Part shown: piece after piece, positions 51,047-60,016 of the stretch | Position numbering within the stretch: the first letter of the stretch is position 1 | Layout of the letters: each line of letters begins with the position of its first letter | Position numbers and translations under genes: made by a program | The notes under the pieces: generated by a model | Seen by the model: the letters and a program-made list of their open reading frames with translations, nothing else | Told to the model about the DNA's origin: nothing | The model's database searches: none | Assembly: GCA_002428325.1 (NCBI GenBank) | Contig: DIVR01000026.1 | Span: 26,589-90,588 of the forward strand | Direction: 5' to 3' | Length of the DNA stretch: 64,000 bases | Origin: a bacterium UBP4_UBA6127 | GTDB lineage: Bacteria > UBP4 > UBA4092

Positions 51047-52567
51047 TTAAAATCGATGGCTCAAAGCGCTGACGACTCTAAAATAATTATCCGGGTCTCC
51101 ACTTTGTTTTTCCAGTTGAAACCGATTATATAACTGCCATTTATCATTTAACCAGTATCTGCACTTGATATACCAGGTTCTAACATTATCGAATTCTTCA
51201 TCTGTTTCATAATGATATTTATATTTCTGGTAATCGGTCCCCAAATGAATTCTGTTTTTTCTTTTCTCACCCCATCGGTATTGGAGTTCGGCGGAAAGGG
51301 TATCATTCCGGTCTCCTGGAACTGTGAAATAATACTGGACTTCATTAGACTGAGTATTAGCAGGGTCATCAGGATTGGAATTCTGGATGGCAGTGGTATA
51401 GGTGGTATAGGTATCCGTATCCCAGCGTTGCAGGAACAGAGACAGAGAAAGGTTTTGAACCATCAAATCCCGAAGGGTTACCCCACCCCAATACATCTGG
51501 TAAGCATGGTTGTAATCTGATTCAGTTTTGGAATCAATCAGGTCTCTCCAGGTCCCCCCTCCTTCAAGGACCCAACGGTCTCCCATTTCCTGGGAAAGAC
51601 TCAGATTGAATAGATGAAAAGGTTCATAATCACTTAGGGCCTGGTAATATGGGGAATAGGGGTCGGCAAATTCTCCCAGCTTGCGAAGCTGCCGGTAATA
51701 AGTGGCATTGAGGGTAAATCCTCTCTCACTGTGAGAATAGATTCCCTGGAACTGGAGGTCTCTCCCCCGGGATTCCAGGAAAGTCCAATCTTCAATAACC
51801 TGAAGCCTTTCACTCAATTGTTGCCGGGAACCCAGGCCAAACAGTTCATTATGATGGCTGGAATCGCTGTAAACCATCCCAGCCCCTTTGAAACTGAGCC
51901 AATCCATGGCTTTCCAATTCATAGTGGCGCCATAGGTATAATCGCCATCCCTTGATGAATAGTATTCCACAGGGATTCCGGCAAATAGTTCCACATCCAA
52001 TTGATTTTTCCAGTCCTCAAGGAGATAACTGGCTCCATCAAACTGAAGGTAATCAACGGGAAAGAGTGACTGCCTTCCGATCCTCAGCCGGCCTGGACCT
52101 ATCAGGTTGTTAAAATCCAGATACCCATAATAGAGCCGGCTAAAATTTCGATGGGAATAGCTATCAGATATACCCTCATACACATAATAAGTTGTATTTT
52201 TCCGATATTGGGAAAAATGGTCCAGATTCGTCAGGAATCTTACTCCCAGGGCTCCTGATATCTTTCCCCCATCCAAACCCTCCATCTCCAGGTAGAGAGA
52301 CCGGTAAAATTCATTATCTTCATCCTCCCCATGAAACCTTCCCTGGTATTGGAAAGTTAGGGTTCCGGTGAATTTGACCGAATCCAGAGTCCATTGGTTC
52401 CATAAGGATGAAGTTGACTGAGATGGAGATTGGGCGGATACAGCTGAGATAGATTCGGAATCTTGAGCCATGGAGTTATTTACAGCCAGCCCTAAAACAA
52501 ATCCAGCCACGCAAAGAAATAGAGTTTTCTTCAATCCTGGTTTTCTGTCATCCCGCATGATTCCCAT
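51047..52567 (-). CDS. Outer-membrane beta-barrel protein paired with the 14-haem cytochrome
   Basis: Start ATG 52567 (after GGGGGAC) gives 506 residues with a signal peptide (hydrophobic about 14-31, cut near SMAQ); the frame opens further upstream to 52657, but that part is not export-like. The mature protein is rich in alternating aromatic strands (Y-x-Y, F-x-G patterns) and ends in HRF, an aromatic outer-membrane insertion signal. The size suggests a barrel of roughly 20 strands. It directly precedes the cytochrome. The layout recalls porin-cytochrome conduits (MtrAB type), though the barrel is smaller than MtrB and similarity was not computed. Confidence 0.8.
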   Translation of the reverse strand: MGIMRDDRKPGLKKTLFLCVAGFVLGLAVNNSMAQDSESISAVSAQSPSQSTSSLWNQWTLDSVKFTGTLTFQYQGRFHGEDEDNEFYRSLYLEMEGLDGGKISGALGVRFLTNLDHFSQYRKNTTYYVYEGISDSYSHRNFSRLYYGYLDFNNLIGPGRLRIGRQSLFPVDYLQFDGASYLLEDWKNQLDVELFAGIPVEYYSSRDGDYTYGATMNWKAMDWLSFKGAGMVYSDSSHHNELFGLGSRQQLSERLQVIEDWTFLESRGRDLQFQGIYSHSERGFTLNATYYRQLRKLGEFADPYSPYYQALSDYEPFHLFNLSLSQEMGDRWVLEGGGTWRDLIDSKTESDYNHAYQMYWGGVTLRDLMVQNLSLSLFLQRWDTDTYTTYTTAIQNSNPDDPANTQSNEVQYYFTVPGDRNDTLSAELQYRWGEKRKNRIHLGTDYQKYKYHYETDEEFDNVRTWYIKCRYWLNDKWQLYNRFQLEKQSGDPDNYFRVVSALSHRF

Positions 52568-52810
52568 ATGTCCCCCAGGCTCGATTGGAGGGTCGCTGGC
52601 TCCATAATAATCCAACAGATGCTTAAAATTCAAATAAAACATCCATTTTTCTCTCACAAGACGGGATTGAGGAAGTCTGGAAGGAGTTACAAAAATCGCC
52701 CAATTCTATTTTTCAGAAATTAAGACAATTAGGAGACAATAATTCTTTCAAGAGAAAATTACCCGTTTTAGATTCCTGTTAAAATAATACCTAAAAAGGA
52801 ATCAAGACGG

Positions 52811-53452
52811 ATGGCACCATTCCAAGGGATTTTATTTGATTTAGACGGTACGATTCTGGATACAGCCCAACTTATCACCGATTCATTCAAATATGTGTTT
52901 AAGACCCACTGTAATCGGGAATTGGTTGATGAAGATATCCATGAATTCTTTGGTAAACCATTAAGAACTGCCTTTGCGGCAATGGCCCCTGAACAGGTTG
53001 ATGAATTGGTCAGGTCCTACAGGGAGTATAATCTTGCCCGGCACGACCAGATGGCAAAATTGTTTCCCGAAGTCAAAGAGACCCTGCAAATGCTTCATCA
53101 GTCAGGACTGAAACTGGGGATTGTAACTTCCAAAACCAGTGAACTCGCCATCAGGGGGTTAAACCTGCATCAATTGGTTCCCTATTTTGATTCCATCATC
53201 GGTTGTGAAGAATGCCTTCGGCATAAGCCTGACCCGGCACCTGTCCAGGCTGCCTTAGTGGCAATGAACCTTTCCCCGGAAAAGTCTCTAATGGTAGAGG
53301 ATGCTCCGGCGGACATCCTCAGCGGCCAAAGAGCCGGCTGTAAAACCGCAGCGGTCCGATGGACTCTCCTGAATTGGAATGAGTTGGAATCCCTACAACC
53401 CAATTACTTTTTAACCCGATTTTCTGACCTTCGGAAGATTTGCCTGTCATAA
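52811..53452 (+). CDS. HAD-family hydrolase, phosphoglycolate phosphatase-like
   Basis: The 213 residues contain the HAD motifs: LFDLDGTILDT (nucleophile Asp), VTSKT in motif II, the Lys before PDPAP (HKPDPAP), and EDAPADI in motif IV, with an alpha-helical cap between motifs I and II. This fits the Gph/PpaX group. The gene is divergent from the cytochrome/barrel pair. A hairpin follows 17 nt after the stop codon. The precise substrate is unknown. Confidence 0.88.
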   Translation: MAPFQGILFDLDGTILDTAQLITDSFKYVFKTHCNRELVDEDIHEFFGKPLRTAFAAMAPEQVDELVRSYREYNLARHDQMAKLFPEVKETLQMLHQSGLKLGIVTSKTSELAIRGLNLHQLVPYFDSIIGCEECLRHKPDPAPVQAALVAMNLSPEKSLMVEDAPADILSGQRAGCKTAAVRWTLLNWNELESLQPNYFLTRFSDLRKICLS

Positions 53453-53469
53453 GCTCATCATTGGACTGT

Positions 53470-53498
53470 TAACGGAGAGGGTCTGACCCTCTCCGTTA
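53470..53498 (+). terminator. Hairpin after the HAD gene, no T-run
   Basis: TAACGGAGAGGG (53470-53481) pairs with CCCTCTCCGTTA (53487-53498); a further T-A pair leaves a 3-nt loop. No T-run follows. It may terminate by another route or protect the transcript end. The flank resembles the other T-less hairpins at 11132 and 40447 only in the C-rich 3' arm. Confidence 0.5.
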
Positions 53499-53614
53499 TA
53501 ACTCCGATAGCGTATCTCCACTGACAACTCTACAAATCACTTCATAAAACAATGTCTAACATTATTTATTTCAATTATTTACCAACTTTTTCACTCCCCC
53601 TTTCAGAAAATCAT

Positions 53615-53620
53615 TATAAT
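53615..53620 (+). promoter_or_regulatory. -10 box placed for a leaderless mutY transcript
   Basis: A perfect TATAAT ends 8 nt before ATG 53629, so transcription would start at or next to the start codon. No ribosome site is present before the ATG. The -35 region is weak. Confidence 0.4.
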
Positions 53621-53628
53621 GTTTGAAT

Positions 53629-54744
53629 ATGAAAACAAAAGAAAAAACAGAAAATTACCGATTCGAACGCCGAAAAATCAAACAGATGCAATCGAAACTC
53701 CTGAAATGGTACGACCGGCAGAAGCGACAGATGCCTTGGAGGGACACCAGAGATCCTTATAAAATTTGGATTTCTGAGATTATGCTGCAACAGACCCAGG
53801 TTAGAACGGTCATTCCCTATTACGAGGACTTTATAAAACAGTTTCCCGATATAAAGAAGCTAGCCAATGCTTCTTTGGATAAAGTACTCAAAGCCTGGGA
53901 AGGATTGGGTTATTATGCCCGAGCCAGGAATCTCCATCAGGCTGCTAAAATCATAAGTGATAATTATCATAATAAGTTTCCCCGGGATTATAAGGAAATA
54001 CTGGCTCTGCCTGGAATTGGGAAATATACGGCCGGCGCTATTGGAAGTATTGCCTTTGAGTTAAGGGTCCCTGTCCTGGATGGAAATGTGATTCGGGTCC
54101 TGACCCGGATGGCGGGGATTGAACAAGACCCTAAACTTCCAACAATAAACAGACACCTCTGGTCCCTATCTGAATCCTTACTACCGGAAAAAAGAATCGG
54201 AGACTTTAACCAGTCCTTAATGGAACTGGGAGCCACCCTCTGCCTGCCCCAGAATCCTGATTGTAAAATGTGTCCACTTCAAACCAATTGTCAGGCTTTT
54301 ACAGAAGAAATGACCGCTATCATCCCCTTTCGAAAAAAAACCAGAAAACTTCCACACCATATTATTGCAGCAGGGATTATCCGAAAAAATAGGAAAATCC
54401 TAATCAGCCAACGGCCTTTGAAAGGATTATTGGGAGGTCTTTGGGAATTCCCAGGAGGCAAACAGGAGCCGGGAGAAACTCTTCAGGAATGCCTGAAAAG
54501 GGAACTGAAAGAAGAACTGGGTATTAACGTAAAAATCGGATATCTTTATAAAGTGGTTGAGCATGGTTATTCTCATTACACTGTGACTCTGCATTTTTTT
54601 GAATGCCTTCATATCTCAGGCCAACCCCGAAAAATCGAAGTAAATGACTTTAAATGGGTCATGCCTGAAGAAATGAGGGAATATGCGTTTCCCGGAGCTG
54701 ATCAGCCTGTGGTGGAACAAATCCTAAGGGAAACCAGCGACTAA
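53629..54744 (+). CDS. mutY: A/G-specific adenine DNA glycosylase
   Basis: Removes adenine mispaired with 8-oxoguanine. The 371 residues have the catalytic helix-hairpin-helix GPD region (LPGIGKYTAGAIGSIAF, DGNVIRVLTRM), a [4Fe-4S] loop C-x6-C-x2-C-x5-C (CLPQNPDCKMC...C), and a C-terminal NUDIX-like domain (FPGGKQEPGE...REELG-type) that recognises oxoguanine. ATG 53629 is preferred over the TTG at 53623. It is followed 31 nt later by the DUF2723 gene. Confidence 0.95.
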   Translation: MKTKEKTENYRFERRKIKQMQSKLLKWYDRQKRQMPWRDTRDPYKIWISEIMLQQTQVRTVIPYYEDFIKQFPDIKKLANASLDKVLKAWEGLGYYARARNLHQAAKIISDNYHNKFPRDYKEILALPGIGKYTAGAIGSIAFELRVPVLDGNVIRVLTRMAGIEQDPKLPTINRHLWSLSESLLPEKRIGDFNQSLMELGATLCLPQNPDCKMCPLQTNCQAFTEEMTAIIPFRKKTRKLPHHIIAAGIIRKNRKILISQRPLKGLLGGLWEFPGGKQEPGETLQECLKRELKEELGINVKIGYLYKVVEHGYSHYTVTLHFFECLHISGQPRKIEVNDFKWVMPEEMREYAFPGADQPVVEQILRETSD

Positions 54745-54775
54745 AATTCCCTGAACCTGTTATCCTTAATCCATT

Positions 54776-56896
54776 ATGAATGATAAAAGTGAATTCACTA
54801 ACCAGCCGAAATCATTCAGAAAAAGAGGCTTGATTTCCTGCTTTCTCCTGATAGCGGGTATGCTGGCAATTTATCTCCCCAGCCTCTGCCCCAGTGTTTA
54901 TTGGTGGGATTCAGGCGAGTTTATTGCCACAGCATATAATTCAGGAATCCCCCATCCTACCGGCTTTCCCCTTTACATGCTGTTGGCTAAATTATTCCTT
55001 CTGGGAGTCCAAGGAACGACGGCAGCCTTGAGAATGAATTTACTCTCAGCATTTTTCAGTACAGCCTGCCTTGCCTGTCTTTATCTGCTACTGATTAAAC
55101 ATGGATTCAGGAGCAAAAAAGACTCTTCCCCACAGGATTGGAATCTCTCTGGAATTTCCCTGATAGCGGCTCTGGGTGGAACCCTTTTGACAGGTATCGG
55201 GCTGACTTGGTGGTCCCAGTCCGTTATTACGGAAGTCTATACAATGAATCTCCTGGCAATGGGATTATTTTTATTCATTCTGATGGAATGGCTTGAGAGT
55301 CAGGAAGCCAGGAAAGCCTCCCTGTTTTACCTCCTCTGCCTGATTACAGGATTAGGACTGGCAATCCATACAGAAATGCTATTAGTTATTCCGCCTTTTC
55401 TACTGGGACTGATTCTTTCCAAAACGCTGCTTAACCAGAAAGCCTGGAGTCAATTCATACTGGGGCTTGGTTTTATTATCCTGGGATTATCCATTTATTT
55501 ATACATCCCCATCAGGGTCGCTGATTCCGCCACCCTGGCCTGGGGACATCCAGAGACCTTTCTTCCCCTGAAAGGATTTCTGACTCAGTCTGAATTTGGC
55601 AATAAAATCATGGGCAGGTCTTTTCCTGCCATTCTATTTTTTATCCAAAAAGCCTTCTTCTACCTTCATCGGGATTACACCTGGGCCGGAGCCATCCTTG
55701 GATTGATAGGTCTCCTCAGGCTCCTTTCCAAGAATCAGCAATTTCTGTCTTTTACCGGATTGATTGCTTTGGGAAACCTTTTTCTGGCAGTCGTGTATGG
55801 CCACCCGGAGAGGATGGAACCTGAATATTCCTCTTTCCTTCTGCCCTTTTATATGGTTTGGGGATTATGGATGGCCAATGGAATTTACTGGATATTGAAT
55901 TCACTGGAATATCCAAAGCATTTTCTCCATATACCCGTACTGCATCAATGGATGAAAAGAATTCTGAAACCCCTTTGCCACTTGTTCCTGATTGGTTTTC
56001 TCCTGAATGTCGGGTGGAGACAGGGTGCTATCATCAAGAGCATGAAAGCTGATTCTCCTCGACGGTTCGGGAATGCTGTGATGGCTCAGCTGCCTCAGGG
56101 TTCCATTGTCCTGGTCAGGTCTGTCTATACTGATTTTATCCTTCTTTACCTTCAGCAAGTTGAAGGCAAAAGAAAAGATTTAAAAATCCTCAGCGTAAAC
56201 CGGAAAAATGGTTTTCCTCTGAATCCTGCACGGTGGCTGGAATCCCTGCCTGAAGAGACCCCGGTCTATTGTGAATATGAATTAATCAGTTCCCTGGATT
56301 GGGAAAAACAATTTACTCCCGCTGGATATTGGGGACGAATCCATCCCACCCCCCCCACTCTTGATGAATTGGTAAATACTGCTGATGACGGTGAATTTTG
56401 GGATAAATTAGTATTGGATATCCAGCCTCCTTTAGAACCTGTTTCCCCTGTCATTATTCGAACCTTACACCCTTTGGCTTTGTCCCGTTCTAACCGGTCG
56501 GTTCTCTTTGCCCGCCTGAATCTCTGGAATCAAACCCTTATGGATTCTGAAACAGCTTCCTTGTATGAACCCGATTATTCTGAACCCTATCTTCTCAGGG
56601 GAATCTGGTATCTGCAGGGAAAGAACCTGGAATCGGCTCAGTCTGAACTAACTAAAAATATCCAGCTGAATCCTCTTTCTTATGATGGCTGGCTCAACCT
56701 CGGAGTGGTCTATGCTCAAAAACAGGAGGAGACTCAAGCCGAATCAGCCTTCCTAAAGGCGGCTGAAATTCGTCCAGACTCCCCTCAGGCATGGCTAAAC
56801 CTGGGGAGGCTTTATCAGCAAACCGGACAGCCGGAAAAAGCTAATAAAGCCTTCCAGAACATCCCTCCCCAATTTCTGAATTCAAACCCTAAATAA
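54776..56896 (+). CDS. DUF2723 membrane protein with C-terminal TPRs
   Basis: The 706 residues have about ten membrane helices in the first 430. The opening PSVYWWDSGEFIATAYNSGIPHPTG (shown here in part: WWDSGEF and HPTGFPLY) is the hallmark of DUF2723, related to GT-C protein O-mannosyltransferases and the eukaryotic TMEM260. The Asp in WDSGE sits in the first periplasmic loop as expected for a catalytic acid. A soluble region leads to three TPRs (about 598-700). It is probably a membrane glycosyltransferase using a lipid-linked sugar; the acceptor is unknown. Confidence 0.83.
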   Translation: MNDKSEFTNQPKSFRKRGLISCFLLIAGMLAIYLPSLCPSVYWWDSGEFIATAYNSGIPHPTGFPLYMLLAKLFLLGVQGTTAALRMNLLSAFFSTACLACLYLLLIKHGFRSKKDSSPQDWNLSGISLIAALGGTLLTGIGLTWWSQSVITEVYTMNLLAMGLFLFILMEWLESQEARKASLFYLLCLITGLGLAIHTEMLLVIPPFLLGLILSKTLLNQKAWSQFILGLGFIILGLSIYLYIPIRVADSATLAWGHPETFLPLKGFLTQSEFGNKIMGRSFPAILFFIQKAFFYLHRDYTWAGAILGLIGLLRLLSKNQQFLSFTGLIALGNLFLAVVYGHPERMEPEYSSFLLPFYMVWGLWMANGIYWILNSLEYPKHFLHIPVLHQWMKRILKPLCHLFLIGFLLNVGWRQGAIIKSMKADSPRRFGNAVMAQLPQGSIVLVRSVYTDFILLYLQQVEGKRKDLKILSVNRKNGFPLNPARWLESLPEETPVYCEYELISSLDWEKQFTPAGYWGRIHPTPPTLDELVNTADDGEFWDKLVLDIQPPLEPVSPVIIRTLHPLALSRSNRSVLFARLNLWNQTLMDSETASLYEPDYSEPYLLRGIWYLQGKNLESAQSELTKNIQLNPLSYDGWLNLGVVYAQKQEETQAESAFLKAAEIRPDSPQAWLNLGRLYQQTGQPEKANKAFQNIPPQFLNSNPK

Positions 56897-56997
56897 AGCC
56901 TTCCAATCCTTTAAATCAAATTGACTACCCTGAGGGGAAGTGATAAGCTTAAATAGATAAGATTTATGGGATTTTTCTGTTTTTACACACTATGAAG

Positions 56998-57019
56998 AGC
57001 CCCCCTGCGGGCTTTTTTT
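56998..57019 (+). terminator. Rho-independent terminator immediately upstream of the GHL10 gene
   Basis: AGCCC (56998-57002) and GGGCT (57009-57013), with further outer A-T pairing, are followed by seven T residues. It lies 101 nt after the DUF2723 stop but only 18 nt before the next start codon, so it could end the upstream transcript or act as a leader attenuator. Confidence 0.7.
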
Positions 57020-57037
57020 AATCGGAGATTCAGTTGT

Positions 57038-59251
57038 ATGCTTGATGACCCTAGTGGGCATCGCCCTTTACCAGCAAAACGACTATTAAACTCAATTCTC
57101 ATTTTGTCTCTGGCACTTTATTTCTTCCCAATAGATTCATTTGCAGCTAAACCTGCGAAGAATCGACCCCGTCCGGTATTGAAAGTTGCCCCAACACCTT
57201 CCAAAGTCAAAATGATGTGGATTGATTCAGAACAAGATGTCTTTCTTACTTCTGACCGGCAAAAAGTCGCTTTGTTACTGGATAAATGTGTTTCTGCCGG
57301 GATTAATTCCATTGCCGTGGATATTAAACCCTGGTCAGGCTATGTCCTCTACAATAGCAAAATAGCTCCTAAACTACGCAGTTTTAAAGGGAAACCTTAT
57401 CCTGAGAATTATGATTTACTCAAAACCATCATACAGGAAGGGCATCGCCGGGGATTGACAGTCCATGCGGCCATGAATGTTTTCTCTGAAGGATTAAAAG
57501 CTGAAAAAGAAGGACCTGTTTTCGCCAATCCAAGCTGGGAATCTGTGGTTTATGATGTAACGGATTATATTAGGACTTCTGAAGGTAATGAACAGCTGGT
57601 CGCTGATATAAACCAAAAAACCACTTCCAATACTTTGGCTATTTTAGAACCCGATTACGGGAAAAGAATCTTCCGAAAAGATGATCCCGGCAATACGATT
57701 GATGGAAACCTGGAGGCTCCCTCATCTAAATGGATTTCTAATTCAGCCCGTCAACTGCATTGGATTGCCCTGGAATGGCCGGTCTCAATTAAACTGGATA
57801 CCCTGAAACTGCATTTGCTGAAAAATTATATTATCTCTAAATTCCGTATCCAGTATTTTCAAAATAACCAGTGGGTTAATTTGACCGAAGTTACTGGTAA
57901 TCAGGAATTAGACCCCGTCATTTCGTTTGTCCCGGTCAATACCAGAAGAATCCGGATACTGATTGATGATCCGGGAACTGATTCGATTGCCCGAATCCGG
58001 GAAATTGAAGCTTTTAATACCCAGGGAAATACCCAGATGGAGAATCTGGCGCTGCAAGCCAGAGCCCAGGCAGACTCCTCCGCCACCCGGGAATTTAGCA
58101 GCCATTTTTACCTGGTGAAAAACAATCAGATAGTATCAAACCCATACCGGGAACAGGATTTAGAGGGAAACGGGCTGGAAATTCCTCCCAATGGGTATGT
58201 GGTTGCAGCCGATGGAAAACAGAGAAACTGGGCCCTAACGAACCTTCAAACAGGTACCTATCTGACCCGAGGGCTTCGAAGCCGACTGGTTCCTGAGACC
58301 CAGTACCCTGGGGGAATGTTGGTCTATGTGAATCCCAGTAATCCTGAAGTTCAGGAAAGAGCCCTTAATATTATTGAGGAAATAGTCCGTAATTATAATG
58401 TTGATGGAATCATCCTGGATAGAGTCCGATATGATAATTTCCGAGTTGATTTCAGTGACCTTTCCCGAAAGCAATTTGAAACTTTTATCGGGCAACCCAT
58501 CAAACGGTGGCCGGAAGATATTTATCAAATCATCCAGACGCCCAAAGGCTCCCAGAATATTGAAGGAAAATATTATCAGGAATGGATATACTGGCGAGCT
58601 TCAGTCATAAAGGATTTTATTGTGGCCGCCCGGCAGCGAATCAAAGATATCAAACCCTCGGTCCAGTTTGGTGATTATGTGGGGGGCTGGTATCCCGATT
58701 ATTATGAAGTGGGTGTAAATTGGGCATCTTATAAATATGACCCCAGCCGGGAATATGACTGGGCGACCCCTGGCTATCGGGGAAATGGGTATGCTGAATA
58801 TCTTGATTATCTCTGCCCGGGATTATATTACCCTGATTTGACTATTGCTGAAGCCCAGGCCGCCGGGAAAAAAGATTATGCCAGTCTTGAAGGGGGCATC
58901 CGCTTGCTGGATAAAGTGGTCGGAAACGCCACCCAGGTCTATTCCAGCCTCTATTATCCCAATATTGCCAAACCCGAACGGTTTAAACAGGCCGTTCAAA
59001 CCAGCCTGGCAGACACCGATGGAGTTATGATTTTCTCCCTGTATTATTTTCAGACCCAGAACAAGTGGGATATCCTTAAAGATGCCTTGTCCAGAAAATC
59101 CCTCTCGACAATGCCTAAAAGAACACCTTTATCACCTGTGGCCCCTCCTAAAACAGTGGCTATTACCAAACAACCTGTACCAACCAAAGAAACATTCTCA
59201 TTGAGAAGCATCTTCCGAATCCCGGTTTCATGGTTCTCTCCCAACAGATAA
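57038..59251 (+). CDS. Secreted GHL10-type glycoside-hydrolase-like protein with inserted discoidin (F5/8C) domain
   Basis: The 737 residues begin with a signal peptide (hydrophobic about 18-35, cut near SFAA). A TIM-barrel-like region starts near 55 (MMWIDSEQDVF...GINSIAVDIKPWSGYVLY). It is interrupted (about 215-330) by a beta domain with the F5/8 type C pattern (TIDGNLEAPSSKW...RIRILIDD...IREIEAFN). The barrel resumes with YVNPSNPEVQ and YNVDGIILDRVRYDN, which match the GHL10 family of putative glycosidases. The C-terminal tail is low-complexity and basic. Its substrate is unknown; an extracellular polysaccharide is likely. Confidence 0.82.
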   Translation: MLDDPSGHRPLPAKRLLNSILILSLALYFFPIDSFAAKPAKNRPRPVLKVAPTPSKVKMMWIDSEQDVFLTSDRQKVALLLDKCVSAGINSIAVDIKPWSGYVLYNSKIAPKLRSFKGKPYPENYDLLKTIIQEGHRRGLTVHAAMNVFSEGLKAEKEGPVFANPSWESVVYDVTDYIRTSEGNEQLVADINQKTTSNTLAILEPDYGKRIFRKDDPGNTIDGNLEAPSSKWISNSARQLHWIALEWPVSIKLDTLKLHLLKNYIISKFRIQYFQNNQWVNLTEVTGNQELDPVISFVPVNTRRIRILIDDPGTDSIARIREIEAFNTQGNTQMENLALQARAQADSSATREFSSHFYLVKNNQIVSNPYREQDLEGNGLEIPPNGYVVAADGKQRNWALTNLQTGTYLTRGLRSRLVPETQYPGGMLVYVNPSNPEVQERALNIIEEIVRNYNVDGIILDRVRYDNFRVDFSDLSRKQFETFIGQPIKRWPEDIYQIIQTPKGSQNIEGKYYQEWIYWRASVIKDFIVAARQRIKDIKPSVQFGDYVGGWYPDYYEVGVNWASYKYDPSREYDWATPGYRGNGYAEYLDYLCPGLYYPDLTIAEAQAAGKKDYASLEGGIRLLDKVVGNATQVYSSLYYPNIAKPERFKQAVQTSLADTDGVMIFSLYYFQTQNKWDILKDALSRKSLSTMPKRTPLSPVAPPKTVAITKQPVPTKETFSLRSIFRIPVSWFSPNR

Positions 59252-59284
59252 TTGTTTCAAACTGCGTCCATATCTGTTTTATAG

Positions 59285-59290
59285 TAGAAT
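59285..59290 (+). promoter_or_regulatory. Candidate -10 box (TAGAAT) for the site-2 protease gene
   Basis: TAGAAT within ATAGTAGAAT, the same decamer seen at 9895-9904. It lies 37 nt before ATG 59328. No clear -35 box is present. Confidence 0.3.
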
Positions 59291-59327
59291 ATAGGTTTTA
59301 TAACTAAATTCATTCCAAGGTTACCTG

Positions 59328-59987
59328 ATGGATTTTCTCAATATATCTAAAATAATTGAATTTGGCGTACTTTTAGTCATGTTGATGTTTTCAATCATCG
59401 TACATGAATGTTCCCATGGTATTATTGCCTACAAATGCGGAGACCCAACGGCCCGCATGTTAGGAAGAATCACCCTGAATCCCATTAAGCATATTGATCC
59501 TTTTGGAACAATAATGCTCCCGATTATGCTGCGTTTATTTGGGTTACCCCCTTTTGGCTGGGCAAAACCGGTTCCAGTCAACTTCAGTAATCTCAGGCAT
59601 CCTAAACGGGATATGATTTGGGTGGCTGCTGCCGGACCTGGCTCCAACCTGATGCTGGCAACCCTGGGTATCCTGTTGATGGTTTTAACCAAACAAATGA
59701 TACTGAGCCTGCCACAGGGATTGGTGTACATGCTGTTGAGTTATGCTTCCTATTTTGTGCTGATTAATGTCCTATTGGCTGTCTTCAATCTCATGCCTAT
59801 TCCTCCATTGGATGGGTCAAGAATCATGTCTGGGCTTTTACCTTACCGATGGGCTGAACAGTATTCCCGAATAGAACCTTATGGGTTCCTGATTATTTTT
59901 GTATTAATCTATTTAAATGCTTTTGATTGGGTCTTTAAATATATACAATTACTTACTCAATTTATTATCAATTACTTACTTAGTTAA
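59328..59987 (+). CDS. Site-2 protease family (M50) membrane metalloprotease
   Basis: The 219 residues have about five membrane helices. The zinc motif H26-E27-C-S-H30 and the third-ligand segment NLMPIPPLDGSRI are present. There is no PDZ domain, so it belongs to the short rhomboid-sized M50 group rather than RseP proper. It may cleave membrane regulators such as anti-sigma factors, but no direct link to the ECF/anti-sigma locus 19 kb away is shown. It leads a plus-strand run with trpS and scpA. Confidence 0.92.
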   Translation: MDFLNISKIIEFGVLLVMLMFSIIVHECSHGIIAYKCGDPTARMLGRITLNPIKHIDPFGTIMLPIMLRLFGLPPFGWAKPVPVNFSNLRHPKRDMIWVAAAGPGSNLMLATLGILLMVLTKQMILSLPQGLVYMLLSYASYFVLINVLLAVFNLMPIPPLDGSRIMSGLLPYRWAEQYSRIEPYGFLIIFVLIYLNAFDWVFKYIQLLTQFIINYLLS

Positions 59988-60016
59988 CCTCATAGAAAGA
60001 AGGATTATTAAGAATC

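Noticed and set aside
52568..52657. N-terminal extension of the outer-membrane barrel gene
   Set aside because: It would bury the signal peptide 40 or more residues inside the protein, while GGGGGAC stands directly before ATG 52567.
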